Assembly (NCBI GenBank): GCA_002721675.1
Contig: PBLC01000014.1
Location: forward strand, 1-49,409
Source: Chloroflexota bacterium
GTDB lineage: Bacteria > Chloroflexota > Dehalococcoidia > Lucifugimonadales > Lucifugimonadaceae
Length of the DNA stretch: 49,409 nucleotides
Direction: 5' to 3'
The notes beneath the pieces were generated by a model. It saw only the letters and a list, made by a program, of their open reading frames with translations. It made no database searches and had not been told where the DNA came from. This document shows positions 17,176-26,309 of the stretch, piece after piece (position 1 is the stretch's first letter; each line of letters begins with the position of its first letter). Position numbers and translations under genes: made by a program.

Positions 17176-17833
17176 CATATCCTGCATAACTCTTAAATTG
17201 AATCTAAAGATATGGACTAAATATAGAGTAATGAACACTAACCTTATTCCAAAAAAAGGAAATCTCCTTATAATATCTAACCATCAATCAAACATAGATG
17301 CTGGGCTTCTAGGAGCATCAATAAACAGGAGACTGAAATTTCCAGCAAAAATAGAGTTATTTAAAAATCCATTAATGGATTTTTTTTTAAGAGCGTATGG
17401 AGCCTTTCCTATTAAAAGAGGAGTTGCGGATATAAATTCATTCAAAAAAATGAAAGAAACTTTGAGTATAAAAAATGGATCTATATCAATATTTCCAGAA
17501 GGTACAAGAAGTAACGGAGAGTTATTATCTGGAAAACCTGGAGCAGCAAAATTAGCTTATAATCTAGATCCTTTGATTCTCCCTGTCGGAATCGTAGGAA
17601 CTAGCCATCTGAAAGGCTTGTTTAGAGTATTTAACCCTAGTGGCAATATAACTGTTACAATAGGAAAACCTTTCAAGATAAATAAAGCATCAGAATTAGT
17701 AAATGAAAAAGGATTCTTTAAAGATTTAACAGATGAGATGATGTTAAGAATTTCTGAATTATTACCTCTTGAAAAAAGAGGGGTGTATAAAAACAACACC
17801 AAGAAAGATTACCTTTTAACTAAAGATAATTAG
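17159..17833 (+). CDS. plsC: 1-acyl-sn-glycerol-3-phosphate acyltransferase (PlsC family)
   Basis: PlsC adds the second acyl chain in phosphatidic acid synthesis at the membrane. The four family blocks are present: NHQSNID (catalytic NHxxxxD, near residue 41), GAFPIKRG, FPEGTRS and PVGIVGTSHL. The 224-residue length is usual. The first 20 residues may form a shallow membrane-contact helix. Overlapping the cmk end indicates translational coupling. Confidence 0.88.
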   Translation: MNILYNISCITLKLNLKIWTKYRVMNTNLIPKKGNLLIISNHQSNIDAGLLGASINRRLKFPAKIELFKNPLMDFFLRAYGAFPIKRGVADINSFKKMKETLSIKNGSISIFPEGTRSNGELLSGKPGAAKLAYNLDPLILPVGIVGTSHLKGLFRVFNPSGNITVTIGKPFKINKASELVNEKGFFKDLTDEMMLRISELLPLEKRGVYKNNTKKDYLLTKDN

Positions 17834-17837
17834 AAAT

Positions 17838-19649
17838 ATGTGCGGAATAGTCGGATATATAGGAAAAGAAAACGCTTCAAAAATATTAATTGATCTTACA
17901 AGATCTTTGGAATATAGAGGATATGATAGCGCTGGTATAGCTATATATGACGACAAAGAAAGCAAATTCCTTGTTAAGAAAACTATAGGCACAATAGATA
18001 AGATACAAAAAGAAGTTCTTAATCAAATAAACGGAACTACTGGTATCTCTCATACTAGGTGGGCTACGCATGGGAAGATTAATGAAAAAAATGCACATCC
18101 TCAAATAAGTTCAAACGGCAAGATTTTAATTGTTCATAATGGGATAGTTGAAAATTACCAAGAAATTAAAAATGATTTAACAAAAAATGGCTACGATTTT
18201 ACCTCAGAAACTGACTCTGAAGTTATAGCAAATTTAATTGAATTCAACCTAGCAGAATCAGAAATAAAAGATGCATTAGAGAAGGCCATGGATTCTATAA
18301 CTGGATCTTCTTCTATAGTAGGGATTAACAGAGATAATCCAAATGATATCTTTTTGATTAAAAAAGGGAATTCAGGTGGACTTGTAATTAGTGAAAATAA
18401 ATCTGGTGAGAAAATAATATGCAGTGACCCTACAATAATAACTAAATTCAGTGACTCATATAGGTATCTAGTAGACAACGAAATAGCAATAATTTCAAAG
18501 CATAAAAATAATTTTATTAGAGAGAATAAAAAACCTAACAAAAGAGTTGTGAATATAAAAACCAATACTATCTTAGAGGATGATGAAACCTATCAATACA
18601 AAATGGAAGAAGAAATTTTCTACCAGAAAAAATCTATAAAAAGGATAATTGATGATAAAAATGACCTTATTATAAATAAATTAAATGAATCCAATATAAA
18701 ATTTGAAAATATCCAAAGAGTTCTTGTAATAGGAATGGGTAGTTCATTCAATGCTGGCTTACTTGGATCATATTATTTTGAATCTATTTCTTCCTTAAAA
18801 AGTGAAACAATTAATGCATCAGAATTTATAGATTCAAAAAGAATAATAGACAGTAATGATTTGGTAATTGGAGTAACTCAGTCTGGAGAAACTGCTGAGA
18901 CAATCAAAGCTTTAGAATATGCGAAATCTAAAGGTGCAAAAACTATTTCGGTAACAGAAAAAAATATATCACAGGCATCAATAATTTCTGATGCTAATGT
19001 AAATATAGGTTGTGGGCCAGAGTATGCTGTGGCCTCAACTAAAACTTTTACTGCGACTGCGCTCACTCTATATATAATTTCTGTATATCTTTCTAGAAAT
19101 AATGAAAATAAGAAAAACCTAGAAAATAACCTTCTAGGGCTCGATTCTAAAATAGAGTCACTATTGCTCGATACCAAAGACACTAAAGAAATAGCCAAAA
19201 TACTTTCATCAAAAGAGCATATATTGTATCTGGGTAGGGGCATTATGCATCCAATTGCTATGGAAGGGGCCTTGAAGATGAAAGAAATTTGCTATATTCA
19301 TTCCGAAGGTTACGCTGCCGGAGAAATGAAACATGGAGTTAATGCCTTAATTGGAGATAACATGCCATCAATTGTACTTTGCCCTCCAGATGAAACTTAC
19401 CCAAAGATGATCAGTACAATAAATGAGATACAAGCAAGAAATGGAGATGTTATAGGACTTATAGATAAGAATGATGTTAGTGCTAATAAGTTATTAAGTA
19501 ATTACTTAACAATAGAAAGTCATAACTTTTTCTTAGATCCAATATTATACGTTATTCAGCTTCAATTAATATCTCTTTATTCATCTCTAAGACTAAAAAT
19601 TAATCCTGATAGACCAAGAAATCTGGCAAAAACAGTAACGGTTGAATAG
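17838..19649 (+). CDS. glmS: Glutamine--fructose-6-phosphate aminotransferase (isomerizing)
   Basis: GlmS makes glucosamine-6-phosphate, the entry to peptidoglycan and amino sugars. The nucleophilic Cys follows Met in MCGIVGYIG. Other landmarks are the glutaminase ISHTRWATHG and HNGIVENY, two SIS sugar-isomerase domains (MGSSFNA, TQSGETAET, GRGIMHPIAMEGALKMKE), and the C-terminal DRPRNLAKTVTVE. The length is 603 residues. No glmS ribozyme-sized leader exists, because only four bases separate it from plsC. That ribozyme is in any case a Firmicutes feature. Confidence 0.96.
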   Translation: MCGIVGYIGKENASKILIDLTRSLEYRGYDSAGIAIYDDKESKFLVKKTIGTIDKIQKEVLNQINGTTGISHTRWATHGKINEKNAHPQISSNGKILIVHNGIVENYQEIKNDLTKNGYDFTSETDSEVIANLIEFNLAESEIKDALEKAMDSITGSSSIVGINRDNPNDIFLIKKGNSGGLVISENKSGEKIICSDPTIITKFSDSYRYLVDNEIAIISKHKNNFIRENKKPNKRVVNIKTNTILEDDETYQYKMEEEIFYQKKSIKRIIDDKNDLIINKLNESNIKFENIQRVLVIGMGSSFNAGLLGSYYFESISSLKSETINASEFIDSKRIIDSNDLVIGVTQSGETAETIKALEYAKSKGAKTISVTEKNISQASIISDANVNIGCGPEYAVASTKTFTATALTLYIISVYLSRNNENKKNLENNLLGLDSKIESLLLDTKDTKEIAKILSSKEHILYLGRGIMHPIAMEGALKMKEICYIHSEGYAAGEMKHGVNALIGDNMPSIVLCPPDETYPKMISTINEIQARNGDVIGLIDKNDVSANKLLSNYLTIESHNFFLDPILYVIQLQLISLYSSLRLKINPDRPRNLAKTVTVE

Positions 19650-19665
19650 TTCTGCAGAGGGATTT

Positions 19666-20607
19666 ATGAGTGCCATTCAAAGTTTCAAATTTAAAAGAGG
19701 GTCAGGATACTCTAGGGACGACATTCATTTTCTATATTTTGAGAAACCTGTCCCAAAGCGTAGAACAGGCACTTGGACGACAGGATATGTTCAACCACAA
19801 GGGAGTGATGATTTAATTATATTCATGAATATTGGTGTAGCTGGAAAAACTGGACATGACTTTAATAATAAGTTTGATCCTGAAACTAATACAATAGTTT
19901 GGTTTGGAAAACCAAAATCGCATTCTGGTCAACCAACTTTTAAAAAAATACTTTCAAAAGAATTAACTCCTCATTTTTTTGCAAGATGGGATACAAAAAA
20001 TAAGTTTGTTTATCTAGGAACTGGATCTGTTGTTGATTATAAGGATAGTGTTCAGACAAGTCATGGTTCAGCAATAAAGTTAATAGTTTCGTGTGATGAG
20101 GCAAAAGAGATATTAAGTTATTCAATACCTGAGATAGGCAACTCATCATACGCTGAAAATTTAAACAACGAACAAGTCATTGAAACGCTGCCTTCTCAAC
20201 AAAATATAGTGAAAGTCCCTTCATCTTTTTTGCTTGAAAAACATCTAGAGGATTACATAGAAAAGTTTTGGAGAGATACAATTTTTGGCGATAGATATGA
20301 AATTTACGACAATGGAAGACAGTTTCCTACAGAAACTGGACCATTAGATTTATTAGCACAAAGTAAGGATAAAAAAGAGTTTTTAGTTATTGAGCTAAAA
20401 AGAGATAAAACTAGTGATGTTGCTGTTGCCCAAACCCTGCGATATATGGGATATATTAAAAAAACATTAGCAACAAACAATGAAATAGTAAAAGGATGCA
20501 TTATAGGATTAAAAGAGGATCAAAATCTTATTAATGCTATCTCAATGGTTGATGAAATTGACTTCTATAGATACAACCTAAGTTTCTCTTTAAAACTGGT
20601 TTCATGA
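19666..20607 (+). CDS. Putative nuclease: DUF3427-like module plus NucS-like PD-(D/E)XK domain
   Basis: A 313-residue two-domain protein. The first 150 residues (YSRDDIHFLYF, then YVQPQG, a long polar strand-rich stretch ending in FVYLGTG) resemble the DUF3427 module that accompanies restriction helicases. The C-terminal domain resembles NucS/DUF91: a helix with LEDYIEKFW, then GPLDLLA (Asp near 228), VIELKR (Glu 243, Lys 245) and VAQTLRYMGY (Gln 256), the complete PD-(D/E)XK catalytic set. A DNA-cleaving role, perhaps modification-dependent or in mismatch handling, is inferred. No methylase or helicase is adjacent. The ATG at 19666, after GAGG, was chosen over a TTG inside glmS. Confidence 0.6.
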   Translation: MSAIQSFKFKRGSGYSRDDIHFLYFEKPVPKRRTGTWTTGYVQPQGSDDLIIFMNIGVAGKTGHDFNNKFDPETNTIVWFGKPKSHSGQPTFKKILSKELTPHFFARWDTKNKFVYLGTGSVVDYKDSVQTSHGSAIKLIVSCDEAKEILSYSIPEIGNSSYAENLNNEQVIETLPSQQNIVKVPSSFLLEKHLEDYIEKFWRDTIFGDRYEIYDNGRQFPTETGPLDLLAQSKDKKEFLVIELKRDKTSDVAVAQTLRYMGYIKKTLATNNEIVKGCIIGLKEDQNLINAISMVDEIDFYRYNLSFSLKLVS

Positions 20608-20617
20608 AGATAGAAAT

Positions 20618-21217
20618 ATGAATAATTTATTTAAATATTTCATCATTTCTGCAATATTGATAGGATTAATTTCAGTTGGATATTTTACCTATTTAAGATT
20701 AAATGAAGATAGTTTGAAAACAGAAACCATGATAATAGATAATTTAACTCCTGAAAAAAACCAAGAATGGATATTCTTTACCGACAGAGTAATGGGTGGA
20801 ATTTCTTCTGGAAAATTAGAAATAGGATCAGAAAGTGGTTCAAAATTTTATCGTATGACAGGAGATGTAAGTACCGCAAATAACGGAGGATTTATTCAAT
20901 TTAGAGCAGATTTAACCAGGTTATCTAATACCGATAAAATTTTTAATGGGGTTAAGATAAAGGTAAGAGGGAATGATGAGAATTATAATATTCATATAAG
21001 AACTAATCGTACTGTGCTTCCATGGCAATATTATTCACTAGAATTTTATGCACCTAAAGAATGGACAGAAATAGAATTACCTTTCGACTCATTCAAAAGA
21101 TCAAATTTTTATCAACCTAAGGTTTTTAAAAGTTCAGATATTAGAACCCTAGGAATAGTTGCATATGGAAGGGACTATGTTGCTAATTTAGATGTAGGGC
21201 TTATAGAATTTTATTAG
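20618..21217 (+). CDS. CIA30-family protein with one N-terminal membrane anchor
   Basis: A 199-residue protein with a membrane span at residues 8-27 and then a jelly-roll domain of the CIA30 family (complex I intermediate-associated protein 30). The diagnostic motifs are WIFFTDRVMGGISSG and NNGGFIQFRADL, with late IELPFDSF and VGLIEFY. In eukaryotes CIA30 helps complex I assembly. Bacterial members bind small ligands or act on metal or electron-carrier proteins, and their function is mostly unknown. The anchor would place the domain outside the cytoplasm. It is sandwiched between a nuclease and dgt with no obvious link. Confidence 0.75.
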   Translation: MNNLFKYFIISAILIGLISVGYFTYLRLNEDSLKTETMIIDNLTPEKNQEWIFFTDRVMGGISSGKLEIGSESGSKFYRMTGDVSTANNGGFIQFRADLTRLSNTDKIFNGVKIKVRGNDENYNIHIRTNRTVLPWQYYSLEFYAPKEWTEIELPFDSFKRSNFYQPKVFKSSDIRTLGIVAYGRDYVANLDVGLIEFY

Positions 21218-21225
21218 AGGAAAAA

Positions 21226-22308
21226 TTGGAAAAAGAATCAAGAAAAAAAATATCTGACCATCAAAAAGAATTAGAATCATTACTATCACCCCATGCAATA
21301 ACATCTAAAAACACAAAAGGGAGAGTAAAGCCTGAAAAACAAAAAAATGATATTAGAAATGTCTTTCAAATTGATAAGGACAGAATCATTCATACTAATT
21401 CATTTAGAAGGCTGAAACATAAAAGTCAGGTATTTATAGCACCCCTGGGTGATCACTTTGTAACTAGACTTACTCACACTATTGAGGTAGCTCAGATTAG
21501 CAGAACAATTAGTAGGGCTTTAAGGTTAAATGAAGATCTTACTGAAGCTATTGCTTTAGGTCATGATTTAGGCCACTCTCCATTTGGGCATGTAGGAGAA
21601 ACTGCATTAAATAAGATTTCTACTGATGGTTTTCATCATAGTAGGCAAAGTGTAAGAATTATAGAAAAATTGGAAAAGAATGGAAAGGGTTTGAATTTAA
21701 ATTATGAAGTTATTGATGGAATAAAGAGGCACTCAAAACCACAAGGAAAATTTTTTGCAAAAGAATTTATCGAAGGCCTTTCTCTGGAAGGCCAAATAGT
21801 TAGAATATCTGATTTTATTGCATATGTTACTAGCGATATAAATGATGCTACAAGAGCAGGTTTGCTAAATATAAAAGATTTACCAAAAAATATTATCCAG
21901 ATAATTGGAGAGAAGCACTCAGATAGAGTAAATACCCTTGTAACTAATATAATTGATAACTCATCTGATTGCATGGGAAACAAAGATAAATCCGACCCAT
22001 GGATAAGAATGTCAAAGGAGTTAATTGATACAGTTACCGAATTAAGAAATTATATGTTTGAAAATATCTACTTGCCTGTATCAAATTCTTCAGCGGCAAT
22101 TAGTTCTATGAGAATAATAGATATTTTGTTTGACTACCTAATGAATAATTCAGAATTGATCCCAGATTATTTATTAGAGGTATCAGATGGCAACTTAGAA
22201 AAATCTGTAATCGATTACATTACAGGGATGACAGATGATTTCGCACTTAGGTTTGCAGAAACATTAGATCCATCATTAGCGTCAGATGTGTTTGAGGGCA
22301 GGCTCTAG
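21226..22308 (+). CDS. dgt: Deoxyguanosinetriphosphate triphosphohydrolase-like protein (HD domain)
   Basis: A dNTPase of the HD superfamily that hydrolyses dGTP or other dNTPs. FRRLKHKSQVF, THTIEVAQISRTI and LGHDLGHSPFGHVGE carry the H...HD metal ligands; the later ISDFIAYVTSDINDA supplies the final Asp. At 360 residues it belongs to the shorter, bacterial dGTPase-like type 2 group. The start is TTG, five bases after GAGG. Placement directly before dnaG and rpoD is a pattern I associate with Chloroflexota and some actinobacteria. Confidence 0.88.
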   Translation: MEKESRKKISDHQKELESLLSPHAITSKNTKGRVKPEKQKNDIRNVFQIDKDRIIHTNSFRRLKHKSQVFIAPLGDHFVTRLTHTIEVAQISRTISRALRLNEDLTEAIALGHDLGHSPFGHVGETALNKISTDGFHHSRQSVRIIEKLEKNGKGLNLNYEVIDGIKRHSKPQGKFFAKEFIEGLSLEGQIVRISDFIAYVTSDINDATRAGLLNIKDLPKNIIQIIGEKHSDRVNTLVTNIIDNSSDCMGNKDKSDPWIRMSKELIDTVTELRNYMFENIYLPVSNSSAAISSMRIIDILFDYLMNNSELIPDYLLEVSDGNLEKSVIDYITGMTDDFALRFAETLDPSLASDVFEGRL

Positions 22309-22328
22309 ATTATTTCTCTAAGAGTTGG

Positions 22329-22358
22329 TTGTCCTAGCCTTGTTCAATTTGATATGAT
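22329..22358 (+). promoter_or_regulatory. Candidate promoter of dnaG, leaderless arrangement
   Basis: TTGTCC (22329-22334) and TATGAT (22353-22358) are separated by 18 bases, a fair match to a housekeeping sigma-70 promoter. Only six bases separate the -10 box from the dnaG ATG, and there is no Shine-Dalgarno sequence, so the mRNA would start at or beside the start codon. This would be an internal promoter uncoupling dnaG-rpoD from the upstream run. Confidence 0.5.
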
Positions 22359-22364
22359 TAACCA

Positions 22365-24137
22365 ATGACCGTATCAAATAACAATCAACATGATGTTGTT
22401 GATTTAATTAAATCTCAACTAAATATTACTGATGTAGTCTCAAAATATGTTGATTTAAAAGGTAATTCAAGATTAATGAAGGGCTTGTGTCCATTTTATC
22501 CTGAAAATACTCCTTCTTTTGTTATTTACCCAGAGAGTCAAACTTTCAAATGTTATTGTGGATCTTGTGCAGGAACCTCTGGGGGAGATATTTTTTCTTT
22601 TATTATGAAGATAGAAAATATTAACTTTGTAGAAGCACTGAATATATGTGCAGAATTGGCAGGAGTTAAATTAAATAATTATAAATCTAAAAAAACTACT
22701 AGCATTAAAAAAGATTTAAATCATGCCCTTGAATCAGCGGCAGATTTTTTTAAGAATTCTCTTAATAGCAGGTATGGGTTGCCAGCAATTAATTATCTTA
22801 AGGATAGAGGGTTTTCAGAAGAACAAATTAAAGAATTTAATTTTGGGCTAAGTCCAACTGGATTATCTACTTTAGTTGACCATTTAAAAAAGGTGGGTGT
22901 AAAAAGCAATGCAGCAGTTGAATCAGGACTTGTTCAAAAATGGGCAGATAATACTTGGCATGATTTTTTCGTAGATAGATTAACAATTGAAATTAGAGAT
23001 GAAGACGGTGCTCTTGTAGGATTTGGCGGAAGATCTCTTAGCAATAAAACCCCAAAATATATAAACACTCCTCAAACAGAACTTTTCAATAAATCTGAAC
23101 TTCTTTTTGGACTCGATATTGCAAAAGAAGCAATATCAAATAGCAAAGAATGCGTAATTGTAGAAGGATATATGGATGTCTTTGCCGCCCACTCAGAAGG
23201 ATTTGATAATGTTGTGGCATGCATGGGGACATCACTAACATTTGATCAACTAAAAAAAGCTAATAAATATACTAATAAAATAGTTCTATGCCTAGATTCA
23301 GACGTTGCTGGAAGAAGGGCTTCAGTTAATAATCTAATAAAATTAATAAGTTCAAATAATGATTTATCTAATATGCACAAATATATTTCTATTGCCTCAA
23401 TAGATTCTGGCAAAGATCCTGATGACCTTATTAGGCAAAATCCACTAGAATGGAAAGAAATAATATCAAATTCCACTTCTCTATATAAACATTTAATAAA
23501 TAGCCTAGATCTAGTATTTGACCTAACAAATGAAGTTCAGAAAACTGAAGCTGCAAATGTAGTATATAAACTTGTATTTCAAAATACAGATAGTCATTCT
23601 CAAGATGAAACTTTAGGCCTTCTAGCAACCAAGTTAAATATAGAAAGAGAAAAACTTCCCTCTCCTAAAATTATAAGTAATAAGTTATCCCTTAATTCGA
23701 CTACAAATAATATTAAAAATAATCAAAATCCTATCGAAAAACATATTATAGCCTTGATTTTACAAAATAAACTCCTAAAAAATTATATTAAACAACAATC
23801 AAATGAACTTTTTGAGGATCCTAAATTAAGAGCAATTTTTGACATTTTGAAATCAGATGACGACGTTGAATTAGAAACTGATGATATATTAAATGAAATA
23901 ATATTAGACTTAAAATCTTATTCTTTGCCCAATACTAATGAAAAAGATTTGATAACTGAACTAAATGATTGTATAAACAGACTATACAATCATCACTTAA
24001 AGAGGAAAAAAATCGAGCAGCAAAAGGCTATTGAATTAGGTCTAGAATCTAATGAAGACACAATAGACAGTGTAATAAAAGATAGTTTAAGCACTAATAA
24101 ATTATTAAAGGAAATACAATCTAACCAGAAACGATGA
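22365..24137 (+). CDS. dnaG: DNA primase with a variant zinc finger
   Basis: DnaG makes RNA primers for replication. From the N-terminus: a zinc-binding domain (residues 35-80), the RNA-polymerase core with FGGRSL, the TOPRIM fold ([32 protein letters not shown]) and a divergent C-terminal helicase-binding domain. The length (590) is normal. The zinc finger normally has Cys-x2-His and Cys-x2-Cys. Here it reads C42-P-F-Y45, with Tyr replacing His, and then CYCGSC (C63, C65, C68) with a small insertion, so an extra Cys may take the place of the His. Overlap with rpoD is four bases. Confidence 0.93.
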   Translation: MTVSNNNQHDVVDLIKSQLNITDVVSKYVDLKGNSRLMKGLCPFYPENTPSFVIYPESQTFKCYCGSCAGTSGGDIFSFIMKIENINFVEALNICAELAGVKLNNYKSKKTTSIKKDLNHALESAADFFKNSLNSRYGLPAINYLKDRGFSEEQIKEFNFGLSPTGLSTLVDHLKKVGVKSNAAVESGLVQKWADNTWHDFFVDRLTIEIRDEDGALVGFGGRSLSNKTPKYINTPQTELFNKSELLFGLDIAKEAISNSKECVIVEGYMDVFAAHSEGFDNVVACMGTSLTFDQLKKANKYTNKIVLCLDSDVAGRRASVNNLIKLISSNNDLSNMHKYISIASIDSGKDPDDLIRQNPLEWKEIISNSTSLYKHLINSLDLVFDLTNEVQKTEAANVVYKLVFQNTDSHSQDETLGLLATKLNIEREKLPSPKIISNKLSLNSTTNNIKNNQNPIEKHIIALILQNKLLKNYIKQQSNELFEDPKLRAIFDILKSDDDVELETDDILNEIILDLKSYSLPNTNEKDLITELNDCINRLYNHHLKRKKIEQQKAIELGLESNEDTIDSVIKDSLSTNKLLKEIQSNQKR

Positions 24138-25651
24138 CACAGGACGATCCATTAAATTCAATATCAGTATCATTTACTTCAGATTCTAATGACGAAGAGA
24201 GTAACCAAGATGCCTCAAGAGTATTAAGGAAATTACTTCCAGGGGCAACTTCTGAATTCGGCGATTCTTGGGATGAACCAACCCAAGATCAAGTAAACGA
24301 AATTGAAGAAGATCCAACATGGGAAGCAAGTATTAGCGAGGCAGATATAACTGATGACCCTGTAAGAATGTATTTAAGAGAAATAGGTAAGGTAAATTTA
24401 TTAAATGCGCAGGGTGAAAAAGATTTGGCTAAGCAAGTAGAAAATGGAAAAATAATAAAAAATTTTATGAGAGAGAACGCTGATCAAGATAATCCAAATA
24501 TTTTTATGTTAAAAAATTTCTTAAAAAAAATTGGATCCAACACTGATCTTATAGAAGAATTAAAAGAAAAAATTGGACCTGAAGATGCTGAAGATTTGAA
24601 CGTAAAAAATATTCTAACTGGAGGCATTGAAGATTTCCTTAATAGTTCCACTAAATCTGAAGATCAAGAACAAATGATAAGGGAAATGTCTGACTCATTA
24701 AATTTATCAGAGGAAGAAATACATATTAATATTTCTGACCTATCAGCAGGAATACAAATATTTCCTGATTGGTTGTTTGAGCATATGTTTGATGATGAAG
24801 ATCAGATAAAGGTATTAAAGAAGAAAACTAAAAGAAAAAATATACCTATAGGAAATTTTACAGATGAAGATCTTGAAGGATTATTAAAAAATCACATATC
24901 TAAATTAGAATATAATGCCAAACAATGTAGTGAACACCTAGTTCAGGCAAATTTAAGGTTAGTGGTAAGTGTAGCTAAAAAATATATTGGAAGAGGTATG
25001 TCCCTGCTTGATTTAGTACAGGAAGGAAATATTGGATTAATTAGGGCTGTTGAAAAATTTGAATTTAGAAAAGGATATAAATTTAGTACATATGCCACAT
25101 GGTGGATAAGACAAGCAATAACACGGGCGATTGCAGATCAGGCAAGAACTATCAGGATACCCGTTCATATGGTTGAAACAATCAATAAATTGCTAAGGGT
25201 AAGTAGAAAATTAGTACAAGAATATGGAAGAGAACCTACTACAAAAGAAATCGGGCAAGAAATGGATCTACCTCCATCTAAAGTTAGAGAAATTCTAAAA
25301 ATTTCGCAAGAACCTGTCTCTTTAGAAACTCCTATAGGAGAAGAAGATGATTCTCATTTGGCTGACTTTATAAAGGATGAAAAATCGCTGTCTCCTGTTG
25401 AAGCGGCATCAAATAATTTACTAAAGTCGCATGTAGGAATGGTGCTAGAGAGTTTAAATCTTAGAGAGCAAAGAGTTTTGCAACTAAGATTTGGGCTAGA
25501 AGATGGAAGAAGCAGAACTCTTGAAGAAGTAGGAAGAGAATTTGGTGTAACCAGAGAAAGAATTAGACAAATAGAAGCAAAGGCACTTAGAAAACTAAGG
25601 CATCCCACCAGATCTAAGAAATTAAAAGATTTTATAGATCAAAGTTATTAA
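24134..25651 (+). CDS. rpoD: Primary RNA polymerase sigma factor (sigma-70)
   Basis: The housekeeping sigma factor, 505 residues. After a very acidic N-terminus of about 75 residues in place of a standard region 1.1 come region 1.2 ([14 protein letters not shown]), a long non-conserved insert, region 2 ([31 protein letters not shown]), region 3 and region 4.2 ([21 protein letters not shown]). The canonical WWIRQAI and RERIRQIE helices imply ordinary -10 and -35 recognition, consistent with the TATAAT-like boxes in the window. It is the last gene of the replication/transcription string, followed by a 90-base AT-rich spacer. Confidence 0.96.
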   Translation: MTQDDPLNSISVSFTSDSNDEESNQDASRVLRKLLPGATSEFGDSWDEPTQDQVNEIEEDPTWEASISEADITDDPVRMYLREIGKVNLLNAQGEKDLAKQVENGKIIKNFMRENADQDNPNIFMLKNFLKKIGSNTDLIEELKEKIGPEDAEDLNVKNILTGGIEDFLNSSTKSEDQEQMIREMSDSLNLSEEEIHINISDLSAGIQIFPDWLFEHMFDDEDQIKVLKKKTKRKNIPIGNFTDEDLEGLLKNHISKLEYNAKQCSEHLVQANLRLVVSVAKKYIGRGMSLLDLVQEGNIGLIRAVEKFEFRKGYKFSTYATWWIRQAITRAIADQARTIRIPVHMVETINKLLRVSRKLVQEYGREPTTKEIGQEMDLPPSKVREILKISQEPVSLETPIGEEDDSHLADFIKDEKSLSPVEAASNNLLKSHVGMVLESLNLREQRVLQLRFGLEDGRSRTLEEVGREFGVTRERIRQIEAKALRKLRHPTRSKKLKDFIDQSY

Positions 25652-25702
25652 GTAATTAGTTAATAATTAATTATAAATAATTTACCAAATTAACTTTTAT
25701 TG

Positions 25703-25718
25703 TTAATATCAATATTAA
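25703..25718. repeat. Small AT-only inverted repeat after rpoD
   Basis: Arms TTAATAT and ATATTAA are separated by two bases, inside a 90-base A+T spacer between rpoD and the next gene. With no G/C stem and no T-tract it is a poor terminator. It could be an operator-like dyad, or chance in such AT-rich DNA. Nothing else is discernible in the spacer. Confidence 0.3.
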
Positions 25719-25741
25719 TTAAGCACAAATAATTTTATGAA

Positions 25742-26068
25742 ATGATAATAGCTTCAATAAGAGACATATTAATAATATTTGGAATAATTTCTAGTTTTAT
25801 CTTTTTGCTTACTACAACAATATTAATATTGATTATCTTTATTAGAGTAAAAAAGATAATTGGTTATATAGAAGGATCAATAAATGAAATTGATTCTTTA
25901 AAAAATAAGATCAAAGAAACTGTTCCAAAACCTTTTGCAAATATTATTAATGGAGCTCTAACACTCAAAAAATTTACTGACTCTGTAGCAAAGAGAAGCA
26001 AAAAGAAGAGGAAAAAAGTAGCTAGAAAAAATTCAAAAAAAGGAAAGAAGGATAGCACTAATGAGTAA
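25742..26068 (+). CDS. Small single-span membrane protein with a basic tail
   Basis: A 108-residue protein: a long N-terminal membrane segment (residues 8-33, IIFGIISSFIFLLTTTILIL), an amphipathic helix with IEGSINEIDSLKNKI, then a strongly basic Lys/Arg tail. The layout recalls DUF948-like general stress proteins, which in many bacteria precede a YtxH gene exactly as here. The basic tail could contact nucleic acid or the inner leaflet. The function is unknown. Overlap with the next gene is eight bases. Confidence 0.6.
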   Translation: MIIASIRDILIIFGIISSFIFLLTTTILILIIFIRVKKIIGYIEGSINEIDSLKNKIKETVPKPFANIINGALTLKKFTDSVAKRSKKKRKKVARKNSKKGKKDSTNE

Positions 26069-26309
26069 TGATAATGATTCAGGATTTTCGAGCGGATTCA
26101 TAATTGGAGGCATAATGGGACTGATTGGTGGTTTAATTTTTGCTCCTAGGCCTGGTGATGAAACTAGGGCAATTCTTACTGAGGCAAGTAATGAATGGCG
26201 AGATAAAGCTAAAGATCTAACTGAATTTGCAAGAGAAAGAATAATAGAGGCAACTAATGAAGGGAAAAGGGTTGCAGATTCTCTTAGAGAAGAACTTGAA
26301 GAAGATTAG
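26061..26309 (+). CDS. YtxH-family small envelope protein
   Basis: An 82-residue protein whose glycine-rich membrane helix (GFIIGGIMGLIGGLIFAPRPGDETR, in two blocks here) ends in the APxxGxETR motif of YtxH proteins. It is followed by a charged amphipathic helix rich in Ala, Glu and Arg. YtxH is a general-stress or cell-envelope protein of unknown mechanism. It forms a pair with the upstream membrane protein. Its stop overlaps the pheA stop on the other strand by four bases. Confidence 0.75.
   Translation: MSNDNDSGFSSGFIIGGIMGLIGGLIFAPRPGDETRAILTEASNEWRDKAKDLTEFARERIIEATNEGKRVADSLREELEED

Noticed and set aside
17834-17837. glmS ribozyme upstream of glmS
   Set aside because: Only four bases separate plsC and glmS, and the catalytic core of the ribozyme is not present.
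23246-23628. Two minus-strand frames within dnaG
   Set aside because: They are antisense to the TOPRIM domain and following helices; composition matches shadow frames.
25652-25741. A small RNA or riboswitch in the spacer after rpoD
   Set aside because: The 90 bases are almost pure A+T with only a weak 7-base dyad; nothing resembles a known aptamer or terminator.
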